Shown: positions 12,123 to 21,680 of the stretch, piece after piece
How the letters are laid out: every line of letters starts with the position of its first letter
Numbering within the stretch: the first letter of the stretch is position 1
Notes under the pieces: model-generated
Told to the model about the DNA's origin: nothing
What the model saw: the letters and a program-made list of their open reading frames with translations, nothing else
Databases searched by the model: none
Position numbers and translations under genes: made by a program
DNA from: Physella acuta
Lineage: Eukaryota > Mollusca > Gastropoda > Physidae
Direction of reading: 5' to 3'
DNA: 64,000 nt
Assembly: GCF_028476545.1 (NCBI RefSeq)
Contig: NW_026732308.1
Location: 62,001-126,000 of the forward strand

Positions 12123-12345
12123 GTAAAGTAAGTTTCCCTTTCAAACCTGACGTTGTTTCTGTGACCTCGGCATCTAAAGAGATAGTGTGGTCAGCATTAA
12201 GCCCAGCCGCCTTTACTTTCCCTAACGTGAGTTAGGTACCCATCAGAGTTGGGTGGACTCAGGGACGGTCTACTAACTTGAACCTGGATTCGAACTCGAG
12301 ACTTTCGTGTTAGCCGTCCAGGTCTCCACCGCTAGACCACTCCGT
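12123..12345 (-). mobile_element. tRNA-derived SINE
   Basis: The head, with TGGTCTAGCGGT (A box) and GAGTTCGAATCC (B box) on the minus strand, lies at the high end. The tail with the CCTTTCAAACC complement starts at about 12123. A short internal part of the tail is missing compared with other copies. Confidence 0.8.
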
Positions 12346-12910
12346 GGGGGGGGGGGGGGGAGGGGGGGGGGAAGGGAGGGGGTTAAATTTATTTGTGGTT
12401 GTGATTTGAGGTGGTTTCATGCTTATGTTGTCATCATTTTTTTGCAAATTGCGATCCTCTTTGATGTGCATACATTTATTTTTCCGTGAATATAAGTAAT
12501 CGTGGTTTAATTGTCAAAACCTGGTATGACCTAGGCCAACGTTGTGACGTTTAAATAAAATACATAACTCTTTTTATAGAGGATGGGGTGTGAGACAAAA
12601 CTCGAGATAAGAATTAAATAACATGTTTTGATGGTCGTTTTCTTAAACTCACAGCTCATGTCACAGCCATCTATGTTGGTTTTGTACAAATGGCAACACA
12701 ATTATGTTAATTTCTATCGCGCGTTTTCCATTGTGTTTAAAGTAGTTTTTTTTTTTCTTCTAATTTAAAAAAAAAACTTTTTGTAAACGATTCGCATATA
12801 TTTGATTATACTTAACTAACTCTGTATATTTTCTACTTGTTGCTGTCATGTGTTAGAGTTGGAACTTGTGACACGGTTTCGATTATCTCCATATAATCGG
12901 ACCTAATCAT
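12346..12910. other. G-run then AT-rich, no gene seen
   Basis: A 35-bp G-rich run at 12345-12380 directly abuts the SINE head. The rest is AT-rich with nothing supported. Confidence 0.4.
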
Positions 12911-13131
12911 CAGTGTTTCTTCCAGACTTTTTTTCTCCGGGGGGGGGGGGGGGTGCATTTGAAATTTTCGGGGGGCGGTAGACTTTCTTCGGGGGGAGGG
13001 GGGGCGGACACTGTTAAAAGTATAATTATATTTTCTATATAAATTATATGAATTTCATTTCGTTCGGGGGGGGGGGGGGGAGGGGTCAAAGCCCCCCCCC
13101 CCCCCCGAAGAGATGCCTGGAAGAAACTCTG
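12911..13131. mobile_element. Poly-C hAT-type MITE, copy 2, perfect 8-bp TSD
   Basis: It begins CAGTGTTTCTTCCAG and ends CTGGAAGAAACTCTG. It is flanked by identical octamers CTAATCAT at 12903-12910 and 13132-13139. The interior has three long G or C runs and an AT-rich centre. CAG ends with 8-bp duplications are typical of hAT transposons; there is no transposase. Confidence 0.88.
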
Positions 13132-13600
13132 CTAATCATTATATAAAATAAGTGTTCACTGAGGTAGATATTAGTAATTGAACACAACGCATAGAGGCGT
13201 TCTATTAACTAGAGCAGGGGATAGCTTAGACTAAGTTATCGAATACACAAGTCATAATTTGATATTTAATGACATTCGTTTAAAAAAAAAACATAAATTT
13301 CGTTATACGTGAGTGATGCATTAATCTACTAATAGGTAAATACAGTTGTCACACTTGCACGTAAATACAAATTGTATAATTAATACATAGAGAAATACAA
13401 TTCTTGTTCATTACACTCAAGCAGATAGCCTGTAAACTTTAAAAAGCAAACATAGGTAATTACGTTTGATAATTATATGACACAATATCCCAGTTATTTT
13501 TCAAGGTACAATGTTGTTTTAGGTAGTTTAGACACATAACTAAATTACATGTTTGTGCGTCTATATATCCCGGTTTACGAATGCATATTAAATGTGAATA
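13132..13600. other. AT-rich, no gene seen
   Basis: Nothing supported. Confidence 0.4.
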
Positions 13601-13603
13601 TAA

Positions 13604-13671
<68 letters not shown>
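13604..13671. repeat. (AT)n microsatellite
   Basis: Uninterrupted AT, ending about 35 bp downstream of the exon 3 donor in the gene's intron 3. Confidence 0.95.
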
Positions 13672-13673
<2 letters not shown>

Positions 13674-13707
13674 TTAAGAAGGTGGTTTTCAGAGGCTCAC
13701 AACTAAC

Positions 13708-13873
13708 CTGCCGTGTCCAGACCCATTTGTTTGATCAATGTGTCATCTATTGTGTTATCCTCCAGTTTAACGACTGCGACGCTGTGCTTTTTATCGCGGG
13801 CGAAGTAGATGGATTCAGCGACAAAATGACACAAGTCTGTGTGAATATAATTTTGTCCGTTTCTGTAGTACGC
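13708..13873 (-). CDS. Receptor exon 3: ligand-domain helix and strand
   Basis: This exon encodes residues 202-256 plus the first base of the next codon. The acceptor is a pyrimidine-rich tract ending CACACCAG next to 13873; the donor is CAG/GTTAGT at 13708/13707. The peptide AYYRNGQNYIHTDLC then HFVAESIYFA corresponds to the family segment with a Cys before the F.VEG..F helix, and VAVVKLED follows. Cys216 would match the family's second ectodomain disulfide, whose partner would be in the next, unseen exon. The exon ends in phase 1. Confidence 0.8.
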
Positions 13874-16800
13874 CTGGTGTGGGGAAAAAATCAAGACACA
13901 CATTATTGGGTAATTTTTTTTGTCCGGGTCTAGAGGGCATTACTCGACTTAGGAGATAATAGGTCTGGTAAGTAGGTAACCAACCAGTTCTATGGCTCAT
14001 GCAGGTTTTAATGAGCCATAGAACTGGTCGGTGACCTACTTACCAGCCCTATTCAGATACAGTTTTCAAAGGAAAGTAGCGTTGCCTTTTCAAACCTGAC
14101 GGTCTATGGGGCAAGTGAAGTAGAGTTCACCCGTTTCAGGGAGGTGTAAAACGTCGAGACTTGCAAAAATCTCGATTTGCAAAAATCTCGATTTTTTTGC
14201 ACGATTACAATACTTTCTCTATAGTTCGTATATACGAGAAAGTAAAAACATTACCAGTACTATTTTTTAACAAACTTATAGATTCGAAACAAACCTTACC
14301 AGTGCTATTTTAAATAAACCGGGAGTGATCTCCCTTAAACTTTCTCGGATATTCTAATATAAAACTACAAGGGATGGCAACTCAGGACATAGACAATATT
14401 TGTAATCCATTTTTAATTACTTGAACTATTTATAATAGAATGGAATCTCGTAAAAAAAAGAATTGCACACTAAGTGAACGCCTAATAAAATGTGCATAAT
14501 AGTGCGGGATATTATTAGTAGGCCTACTTTATAAATTTACGTGCGTTTTTGAGAAATCGGAAATAGCGTAAATTCGTACTTCCGGTCAACGGAAATTACT
14601 CAAAATTTGACAGAAGGTAGGGAATTAGACCTTTTACTTACAAGTGAAATTTCATTTATCTATCTGAAATAGTACTCAAGTTATAGGCTTTTGAAAAATT
14701 CAAAGTAGAAAAGGTAACACTTCCGGTTATCGGAAATCGCTAAAAAATTGATACGGATCTACTTTGATAAAATACTTATATATGAAATTTCATCAACCTA
14801 GCTGTAACGGTACTCAAGTAATCGTGTTTACACACAGACACACAGACACACACACACACAGACACACAGACATACGGACAAGATTGCAAAATTATGTTTT
14901 TCCGTATCAGTGAGGTGTAAAACGTCGAGATTTGTAAAAATCTCGATTTTTTTTTTGCACGATTACAATACTTTCTCTATACTTCGTATATAAGAGAAAG
15001 TAAAAAAAAAACAACTTACAGATTCGAAACAAACCTTACTAGTGCTACTTTTTAACTAACATATATTTGAAACAAACCTTACCAGTGCTACTTTTTAACA
15101 AACTTACATATTTGAAACAAACCTTACCAGTGCTATTTGTTAACAAACGTACAGATTCAAAACAAACCTTACCAGTGCTATTTTTAAACAAACTTATATA
15201 TTTGAAACAAACCTTACCACAAGCTACTTTTTAACTAACTTATATATTTGAAACAAACCTTACCAGTGCTACTTTTTAACTAACTTATATATTTGAAACA
15301 AACCTTACCAGTGCTACTTTTTAACTAACTTATATATTTGAAACAAACCTTACCAGTGCTACTTTTTAACTAACTTATATATTTGAAACAAACCTTACCA
15401 GTGCTACTTTTTAACTAACTTACATATTTGAAACAAACCTTACCAGTTCTACTTTTTAACTAACGTATATATTTGAAACAAACCTTACCAGTGCTACTTT
15501 TTAACTAACTTACATATTTGAAACAAACCTTACCAGTGCTACTTTTTAACTAACGTATATATTTGAAACAAACCTTACCAGTGCTACTTTTTAACTAACT
15601 TATATATTTGAAACAAACCTTACCAATGCTACTTTTTAACTAACGTATATATTTGAAACAAACCTTACCAGTGCTACTTTTTAACTAACTTACATATTTG
15701 AAACAAACCTTACCAGTGCTACTTTTTAACTAACGTATATATTTGAAACAAACCTTACCAATGCTACTTTTTAACTAACTTATATATTTGAAACAAACCT
15801 TACCAGTGCTACTTTTTAACTAACTTACATATTTGAAACAAACCTTACCAGTGCTACTTTTTAACTAACTTACATATTTGAAACAAACCTTACCATTACT
15901 AATTTTCCCCAGCCGTACTTCTGCGCCATGCTGTTGAAGAAGTTGTTGAAGTACGTCGGCTGTACGGGACCAACTTTGGTCAACATCTGGAAGTGCGTCT
16001 TTTTTTGAAAGACGAAGTCCTTGGCGCCGCCCCCAATGGACAGAACCGAGACGTTCCAGAAAAATACTTGCCGGACCACGGGTGCCAGAACGTAGTCGCA
16101 GATGGGGCCGAGGACGACGTCCAGAGTTTTGTTGATGTAGTGGTTGAAGACAAAGTTCATGCCCAACTGTTGGAAATCATTGGTATTTTCATTATATAGT
16201 GTTAAAAGGTGGCAACTCTAAAGTGTAATTTACTTTTTTTTTATTAAGTGGTTGACCCGAACTAAATAATAAAATACTAGGATCATTTCGGTGACCAAAA
16301 CTAAATAATAAAATACTAGGATCATTTCAGTGACCCTAACTAAATAATAAAATACTAGGATCATTTCGGTGACCCTAACTAAATAATAAAATACTAGGAT
16401 CATTTCAGTGACCCTAACTAAATAATAAAATACTAGGATCATTTCAGTGACCAAAACTAAATAATAAAATACTAGGATCATTTCAGTGACCCTAACTAAA
16501 TAATAAAATACTAGGGTCATTTCGGTGACCCAAAACTAAATAATAAAATACTAGGATCATTTCGGTGACCTAAACTAAATAATAAAATACTAGGATCATT
16601 TCGGTGACCTTAACTAAATAATAAAATACTTGGGTAATTTCGGTGACCAAAACTAAATAATAAAATACTAGGATCATTTCGGTGACCCTAACTAAATAAT
16701 AAAATACTAGGATCATTTTAGTGACCCTAACTAAATAATAAAATCTTTCAACCCGGATTTGAACAGGATACTGTCACGTTAGCAGACTAGCGCTCTAACT

Positions 16801-17446
16801 CTAACCATTTAGTATTGGGCAAATGGCATCATCATCTTATCCCGTTTTTGCTCGAGACACATGGAGAAGATAAGGTACAGTTCATCTATTACGATTCAAA
16901 GAGTCAGCACTATGTCTGGCCATCTTTGTTTTTCTCTAACGTGAGTTAGGTACCCATCAGTGCTGGGTGGACTCATGGACGTTCTACTGACCTCAAACCG
17001 GATTTGAACACGATACTCTCACGTTAGCAGTCTCTAGCGCTCTAACTCTAGACCACGCCGTCCCCATTTAGTTTTTTTTTATTAAAAAAAATCTTTAAAA
17101 AAAAAAATTAGCTTACCTGAGCCTCACACATGGTGTCGTGGTATCTGACGATAGGTTCGTACCCGTGCAGCAGATCCATGGCCTTGACCTTCTCCAGCGC
17201 GATCAGCATGGCCGGGTAGATGCGGTAGTAAGAAAAGATGAACCGCGTGTCGAACGGCGACAACATCAAGATGTTGATGGGCTTGAGTCGGGGGTTCGAA
17301 CCCCTGCCAGACCTGATTTGCGTGTTGGAGAAGCTGACCTGCGCTAGCGTGAGGACTATGACGAGTGCGAAAATGAAAGGTCGAGCGCGAGTCCGTTCGA
17401 CGAGATAATCCATCCTGGCTCGTGAGTGGATTAGGTGGTAATCCAT
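13708..17446 (-). CDS. Natriuretic peptide receptor / receptor guanylate cyclase-like gene, 5' three exons (partial)
   Basis: Three minus-strand exons join at 17446-17117, 16166-15894 and 13873-13708 (110 + 91 + 55 codons plus one base). All introns are GT-AG, with phases 0, 0 and 1. The product starts with a signal peptide (hydrophobic residues 23-40) followed by an ANF_receptor-type ligand-binding domain. Family hallmarks are visible: a first strand INILMLSP, a PAM..ALEKV helix, LGPICDYVLAPVVRQ, and a W..VSVLSIGG stretch. Cys107 and Cys133 are 26 residues apart, the same spacing as the first ectodomain disulfide of mammalian NPR-A (Cys60-Cys86). N122 and N148 are N-glycosylation sequons. 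In this family the ectodomain binds a peptide at the cell surface; whether a guanylate cyclase follows cannot be seen. Only about half of the ectodomain is present, and the rest should lie below base 1. The family call is strong; the subtype (cyclase or clearance receptor) is open. Confidence 0.85.
13958..14053. mobile_element. Hairpin MITE, copy 1
   Basis: Inverted arms of about 40 bp (outer AATAGGTCTGGTAAGTAGG) around a loop of about 10 bases. The second copy is at 59251-59348. Both arms contain CTGGTAAGTAGG, a strong 5' splice site match, on opposite strands. It lies in intron 2. Confidence 0.8.
14084..14142 (-). mobile_element. SINE tail fragment
   Basis: Only the 3' part of the SINE family (CAAACCTGACGG, GGGGCAAGTGAAGTAGAG). 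Confidence 0.65.
14143..14247 (+). mobile_element. End fragment of the ~0.7-kb hairpin-ended repeat
   Basis: Matches the last 100 bp of the element at 14312-15003 (AACGTCGAGA, a palindromic end with GTATATACGAGAAAGTA). It stops exactly where the 45-bp array begins. Confidence 0.7.
14243..15893 (-). repeat. 45-bp minisatellite carrying the exon 2 splice donor
   Basis: The CCTTAC string (GTAAGG on the gene strand) recurs every 45 bp at 15034, 15077, 15122, 15167, 15212, 15258, 15303 and so on to 15888. That is 20 copies, with two more at 14249 (as CATTAC) and 14294 before the inserted element. The last copy, at 15888-15893, is the actual donor of exon 2. Most units also read CACTG/GTAAGG on the gene strand. 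Some carry a second donor-like ATGTAAGT. Confidence 0.9.
14312..15003 (+). mobile_element. ~0.7-kb hairpin-ended interspersed repeat, inserted in the 45-bp array
   Basis: One end carries the palindrome GGGAGTGATCTCCC and the other a palindrome around TACTTTCTC/GAGAAAGTA. Inside are CACA/GACA runs and motifs such as TACTCAAGTAATCGTG. It is homologous along its length to 62071-62722 in the opposite orientation. No coding capacity and no transposase. The class is not resolved: non-autonomous DNA element or Helitron-like. Confidence 0.7.
15894..16166 (-). CDS. Receptor exon 2: core of ligand-binding domain
   Basis: Exactly 91 codons (residues 111-201), phase 0 at both ends. The acceptor is TTTCCAACAG at 16167-16176 and the donor is ATG/GTAAGG at 15894/15893. 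It holds the most diagnostic stretch, LGPICDYVLAPVVRQ, which aligns with the LGPxCxYxxAPVxR signature of NPR-A/B/C, then VSVLSIGG and a KVGP..PTYFNNF segment ending YGWGKLVM. Because the exon is symmetric, skipping it would keep the reading frame. It lies between a 39-bp minisatellite on the acceptor side and a 45-bp minisatellite that begins at the donor itself. Confidence 0.87.
16250..16744 (-). repeat. 39-bp minisatellite upstream of exon 2
   Basis: About 12.6 units of AACTAAATAATAAAATACTA plus GGATCATTTCGGTGACC. On the gene strand each unit reads TTTTATTATTTAG, an acceptor-like string. The array ends about 75 bp before the real exon 2 acceptor tract. The open frame across it is a 13-residue repeat translation. 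Confidence 0.9.
16746..16804 (-). mobile_element. SINE head fragment
   Basis: Only the tRNA-like head; truncated next to the following SINE. Confidence 0.6.
16814..17063 (-). mobile_element. tRNA-derived SINE in intron 1
   Basis: Full-length copy with A/B-box head at the high end and a tail rich in GATGATG. CCATTTAGT occurs at 16805-16813 and 17064-17072 as a probable 9-bp target duplication. It is in the sense orientation to the receptor gene, within its first intron. Confidence 0.8.
17117..17446 (-). CDS. Receptor exon 1: signal peptide and first ligand-domain strand
   Basis: This exon encodes residues 1-110. Two in-frame Met codons are possible, at 17446 and 17413 (residue 12). Both have A at -3 and G at +4. 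The inner one gives a more typical signal peptide, with a short basic n-region, then an h-region of about 15 hydrophobic residues ending near VSFS/N. After the signal peptide come a basic linker and INILMLSP, the start of the ANF_receptor fold, then ALEKVKA and a Cys at 107. The exon ends CAG/GTAAGC at 17117, phase 0. No TATA box is evident upstream; an untranslated first exon farther upstream remains possible. Confidence 0.85.
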
Positions 17447-18105
17447 TGTAATCCGTTGAATGAATAACTGTTTTGTAAAACTACACTCTGATCACATCGC
17501 ACATTTACTTTTCAAGGAGTTCGATCTTAGGTAAATATTTCACAAGCACGTGATTATGTTTATCGAGTACAATACATACAAGTAAGATACTCATTTGAAG
17601 ACATAGCAATGATTGAAATTGTGTATATTTAGAAGCAAAATTGTAGACGTTGTACGGTAAAGGATGAATCTTGTTTTATTTGAAATGTTGTGTATTTAGA
17701 AGCAAAATGTAAGACGTTTTACAGTAAAGGATCAGAAACAACTTTTGGTGAGTTCGAGAGTTATCAGAATAAATGTGGTTTTGTGCAGAAGATGATTTTA
17801 TGTTTGGGGATGGTAAAAAAAAATAAGATACATGTGAATGGTAGAGGATGGTAGAAGATGGGACTATTAGTAGACATATGATGGGAGCGGATGGAATTTG
17901 GCGGATGGTATTGGGGGGGATGTTAGAGGGAGGGTGGTATTGGGTAAATGGTAGGGGTGTTTTGATGTAAGTAAATGTAATAATATGTAATTGCTAAATA
18001 GGTATAAAATACTCGTGACGCATATCAATTGCATATGGTCTGATATTAATGTATATAATTAGTAAAAAATTAAGTGACAGGGGCTCTTAAATCTTTAAAG
18101 ATAGG
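17447..18105. other. Upstream region of the receptor gene
   Basis: It should hold the minus-strand promoter or an upstream intron. An E-box-like CACGTG lies at about 17549. No TATA box, CpG island or other clear element. A G-rich stretch (GGATGGTA-like) runs through 17840-17960. Confidence 0.35.
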
Positions 18106-18245
18106 CAGAGCGAAACGGAATTTATATAGAAAACATATACATTTACTGGTGTCCGCCCCCCAGAAAATGTTCCCTCCCCCCACCCCCCCCAAAATAGCAA
18201 GTGCCCCCCCCCCCCCCCCCGGAGAAAGAAATCTGGAAGAAACTG
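18106..18245. mobile_element. Poly-C hAT-type MITE, copy 3 (internally deleted)
   Basis: It starts CAGAG and ends GAAACTG, with identical octamers AAGATAGG at 18098-18105 and 18246-18253. Compared with copy 2 it lacks most of the left arm and the first G block. Confidence 0.8.
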
Positions 18246-18599
18246 AAGATAGGCATACGGATACCACTATTTCATAATGGATTTTAACAATACTACCTAA
18301 ATCACATACATATATAATTATTAGCGATGCATACACTAAGTGTTACTAAGGTAGAACTGTTTTAACATGTGAATATGTTAACCGGACATAACTACACATA
18401 ATGATACATAATAACTACACACAACTACCCATAATGATATCTAAGCATGTTTATATTCCACAGGTTTACGACCTATAATTATAACTCTATTTATAACTCC
18501 TCACCACCGTAGTAAACACTTATGGGCATCTTTTTTTTTTACAACTGCCTATACTACTATAGCACTACTGATCTGTAAAAGTGCATAGTTTTTTTAAAA
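18246..18599. other. AT-rich, no gene seen
   Basis: Nothing supported. Confidence 0.4.
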
Positions 18600-19515
18600 G
18601 ATCCCTTTCTATTTGCATAAAGGATTGCCTGTCCTCTTTGTATAAATACCTCCATTCTCCTGCTTTGTTATAAGGACCTCCGTCTCTTTGTAGTATTGAC
18701 TTTAGTACCCTTTTTATATGTAAATCCCTCTGTTTCCTTGTAAAAGACTTCCTTTCCCCTTTTTATAAACACCCAAGTCCTTTTTTTTTATAAACACCTT
18801 AATCCCATTGTTATATATAAACAGTTTAGTTCATTTCTATATAAAAATACATCCGTCACACTGTAATAAACACTTTAGTCCTTTTGTTTACAAACACATA
18901 ACACAATTGTCCCATTGTTTTACAAAAAAAATCTCTTTTCATTGTTAAATAATCTAACCCCCCGTCCCATTGTTAAATAATCTAACCCCCCCCCCCCCCC
19001 GTCCCATTGTTTTACAAAAAAAATCTCTTCTCATTGTTAAATAAGCTTTGTCCCATTGTGAATAAACAACACCCCCGTCCCATTGTTAAATAGAATACAT
19101 CCCGTCCCATTGTTATATATACTACACCCCCGTCCTATCATTAAATACACAACAGTCCCGTCCCATTGTTAAATAGGATAACACCCCCGTCCCATTGTTA
19201 AGTAGGATAACACTCCCGTCTCATTGTTAAATAAACAACACCCGTCCCATTGTAAAAAACCATACACCCCGTCCCATTGTTAAATAGGATAAAACCCCCG
19301 TCCTATAGTTATATAAACAACACCCCCGTCCCATTGTTAAATAGGATAACACCCCCGTCCCATTGTTACATAGGATAACACCCCCGTCCCACTGTTAAAT
19401 AGTCTAACACCCCCGTCCCACTGTTAAAGAGTCTAACACCCCCGTCCCATTGTTAAATAGGATAACACCCCCGTCCTATTGTTAAATAGGATAACACCCC
19501 CGTCCTGCTGTTTCA
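18600..19515. repeat. ~29-bp minisatellite (CCCGTCCCATTGTTAAATA)
   Basis: Diverged units from about 18600 become regular 29-bp units from about 18950 to 19515, with the core CCCCCGTCCCATTGTTAAAT. About 18 regular copies. Confidence 0.85.
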
Positions 19516-20590
19516 TATCATGGCCGTCCCACTTCCCACCCATTGTTGAAATTGAGATATGAGTAAACTCGACAAGTTGCAGACGGCGACACACGAGAGA
19601 AAAAGATAACGCTGTGTTCAGGTCAAGACACGTAAACACGAGGGTTTAAACACAATTACTTTGTTAGCTTTGTTTGTTAGTGCTTGATTTTCAGATATAA
19701 TTTTTATAATCGACTTTCAATACGTAGTAGCTATTAGCTGCGGCGTTTAACAATACGATCGTTCAATGAATTTTGTTTTAGTGTGTTTTGCGGATTAGAG
19801 GTGATTGGATTAAGAATTAAGGTTAGATTAGACATTGTGTTTTGTTTTAAAGTTGGAAAACTTGATGTTATGTTATAAAACACTGTAATAACGCCAAACG
19901 AGACGTATTTTCATTATAACTTGCCATATATAGATATATTGATATATAGATATATTGATGGATATGCATGTATCATTGCATGGGTTAAATAGTAACTACA
20001 TCTTTACCATTCGGTTATTCTTAGGATGTAAACTCGCATGTGAGTATTTGCACGTCCGATATATTTGAAGATAATATTCATTTCAATAGAGATACATAAA
20101 TAGTATAACAAATGTTTAGTTATATCCACCTTTCGAAAATGCAGTATCATAATCCTCCATTAATTAGCGGAACATATTTATTTTAATTTTAAAACACGCC
20201 TTTTGTAATCCACAGCCCGGAAACTGATAAACTATCGCGAGATAAACAAAAAACTATAATTGTAATTCATATCCAACGAAACAAAAATAACAGGTAAATT
20301 AAAATACCATGGTGAGAAAGAATGAATCCGCCTGGCTATATAACACATGTGTATATATTATGAGATCACTGAATTTAAACACAATTCGAAAGCGATAAAA
20401 TACATTTTAAAAGTACATTATAAATGCAATATAATCCTGTTTAATGCACAATATGAATACGACATAATCCTGTTTAAAGCACTATAATCCAGTTGAAACA
20501 CAATGGAACAAGGTTTGCACGGCCTATGTGTAAAGAGATAGATAAACGCTGTCATTATCAGTGAACTGACAGGGCAACCTTAAGAAAAAA
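19516..20590. other. AT-rich, no gene seen
   Basis: A small GC-richer stretch at 19500-19640 has an open minus frame without family resemblance. The rest is AT-rich. Confidence 0.35.
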
Positions 20591-20793
20591 AAAATGATTG
20601 CTTATCAAGGCGTCTTTAAACTGAAGAAAAAAAAAGGTCGGCGGAGGTTTTTTTTTTTTTTTAGAGGGGTGATGGGGCTCCATGCGGGGTTTTTTAATCT
20701 GTTCAGACGACATCACCAAGACGTGAAGTTTGGAGTGTGTGAAATGACACTTGCCACAGACTCGGGTACGAGAGAGTCGTCTGCGAGTTCGTC

Positions 20794-20862
20794 ATGGCTG
20801 GGATGATTGTGTTGCGATCTTTATTATCTTGTGTCGCACCGCCAATCATCACAATCCCGCAG
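20794..20862 (+). CDS. Possible first coding exon (signal-peptide-like), unassigned
   Basis: An ATG with G at -3 and G at +4 opens 23 codons (MAGMIVLRSLLSCVA and so on) that end at a consensus donor CAG/GTAAGG at 20862/20863, phase 0. An in-frame stop lies upstream near 20736, so this would be a first coding exon. The opposite strand is also open for 68 codons across 20703-20909 (CGIVMIGGATQDNKD), with GC-rich third positions. I cannot decide which strand is coding, or whether the segment is a repeat. Confidence 0.22.
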
Positions 20863-21180
20863 GTAAGGTGTACTAGACCGTGATTCCGCAGGGGGGCGGG
20901 TTGCATCATTATTGAAGTGGTTGACAGGGGTAGGATGAATGACGGGGTTTTAATTCAGAGGCGGGGTGGTTGAGGGGGGAGAGCTATGGTTTGCTAATCC
21001 TAAAGCGGTTGGCGAAATAGGCATATATAAAATGCTGACACCATTGTTGTTCGCTTGCCGAGGTAAAAGAAGCAGTAAAAATGTATTGCCTCTGACTCAT
21101 GGACAATCTTGTGTCAAATGTTAATTAATAATTTTGTCGTCTACAAAAATTTAGCAAAGGAGTTCAGTATATTGTAGTGG

Positions 21181-21185
21181 TTTGT

Positions 21186-21217
<32 letters not shown>

Positions 21218-21220
21218 CTG
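21181..21220. repeat. (GT)n microsatellite
   Basis: GT dinucleotides with a few interruptions. Confidence 0.9.
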
Positions 21221-21359
21221 TGAGGTTGTAATGAGCTTAAAAGTTTATTTAGAGTAAGGAACATAAGTATATCACAATAGAGCTAGATATAAAATATAGC
21301 ACAGAAGGAAATATGAACTTAAACAAACAAAATAAGGAGTAGTCAGGAAACGCTGGAAC

Positions 21360-21680
21360 TGAGAAGTAGCACACGAGGGGACAGACACGTTATAAGGAAC
21401 CTACATGAAAAAGCAGGGAACAAAATGTGAACAGAATAGAGGTAGGGAACTGAGAGAAACAAACAGGAGACAGGGTTAAGAGAAGAAGGTAAATGGTACA
21501 GAGGGGAGATGAAAGGGAACATACAGGGAACTGAGAGAGAACAGAAAAAAAGGAACCATATATAGACAGACCACAGGGAGGGAACAAAGAAGAGACCAAG
21601 TAAAGATAGGAAGAAACACGGTATATATAGAGAGAACAGAAAGATAGCTTACAGGGATCTAACTGGGAACAGAAAAAAAC
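21360..21680. repeat. Purine-rich degenerate repeat (AGGGAACAGAG-like)
   Basis: Irregular units of AGGGAAC and GAGAACAGA with strong purine bias on the top strand. Confidence 0.5.

Noticed and set aside
14243-15893. Regularly spaced repeats that could suggest a CRISPR array
   Set aside because: Units are contiguous 45-mers without unique spacers, in a eukaryotic intron.
15993-16199. Plus-strand frame opposite exon 2
   Set aside because: Shadow of the receptor exon; the minus frame has family motifs and splice sites.
16230-16520. 96-codon minus-strand frame of a repeated MILVFYYLVRVTE peptide
   Set aside because: Translation of the intronic 39-bp array next to receptor exon 2.
17138-17347. 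Plus-strand frame opposite exon 1
   Set aside because: Shadow of the signal-peptide exon.
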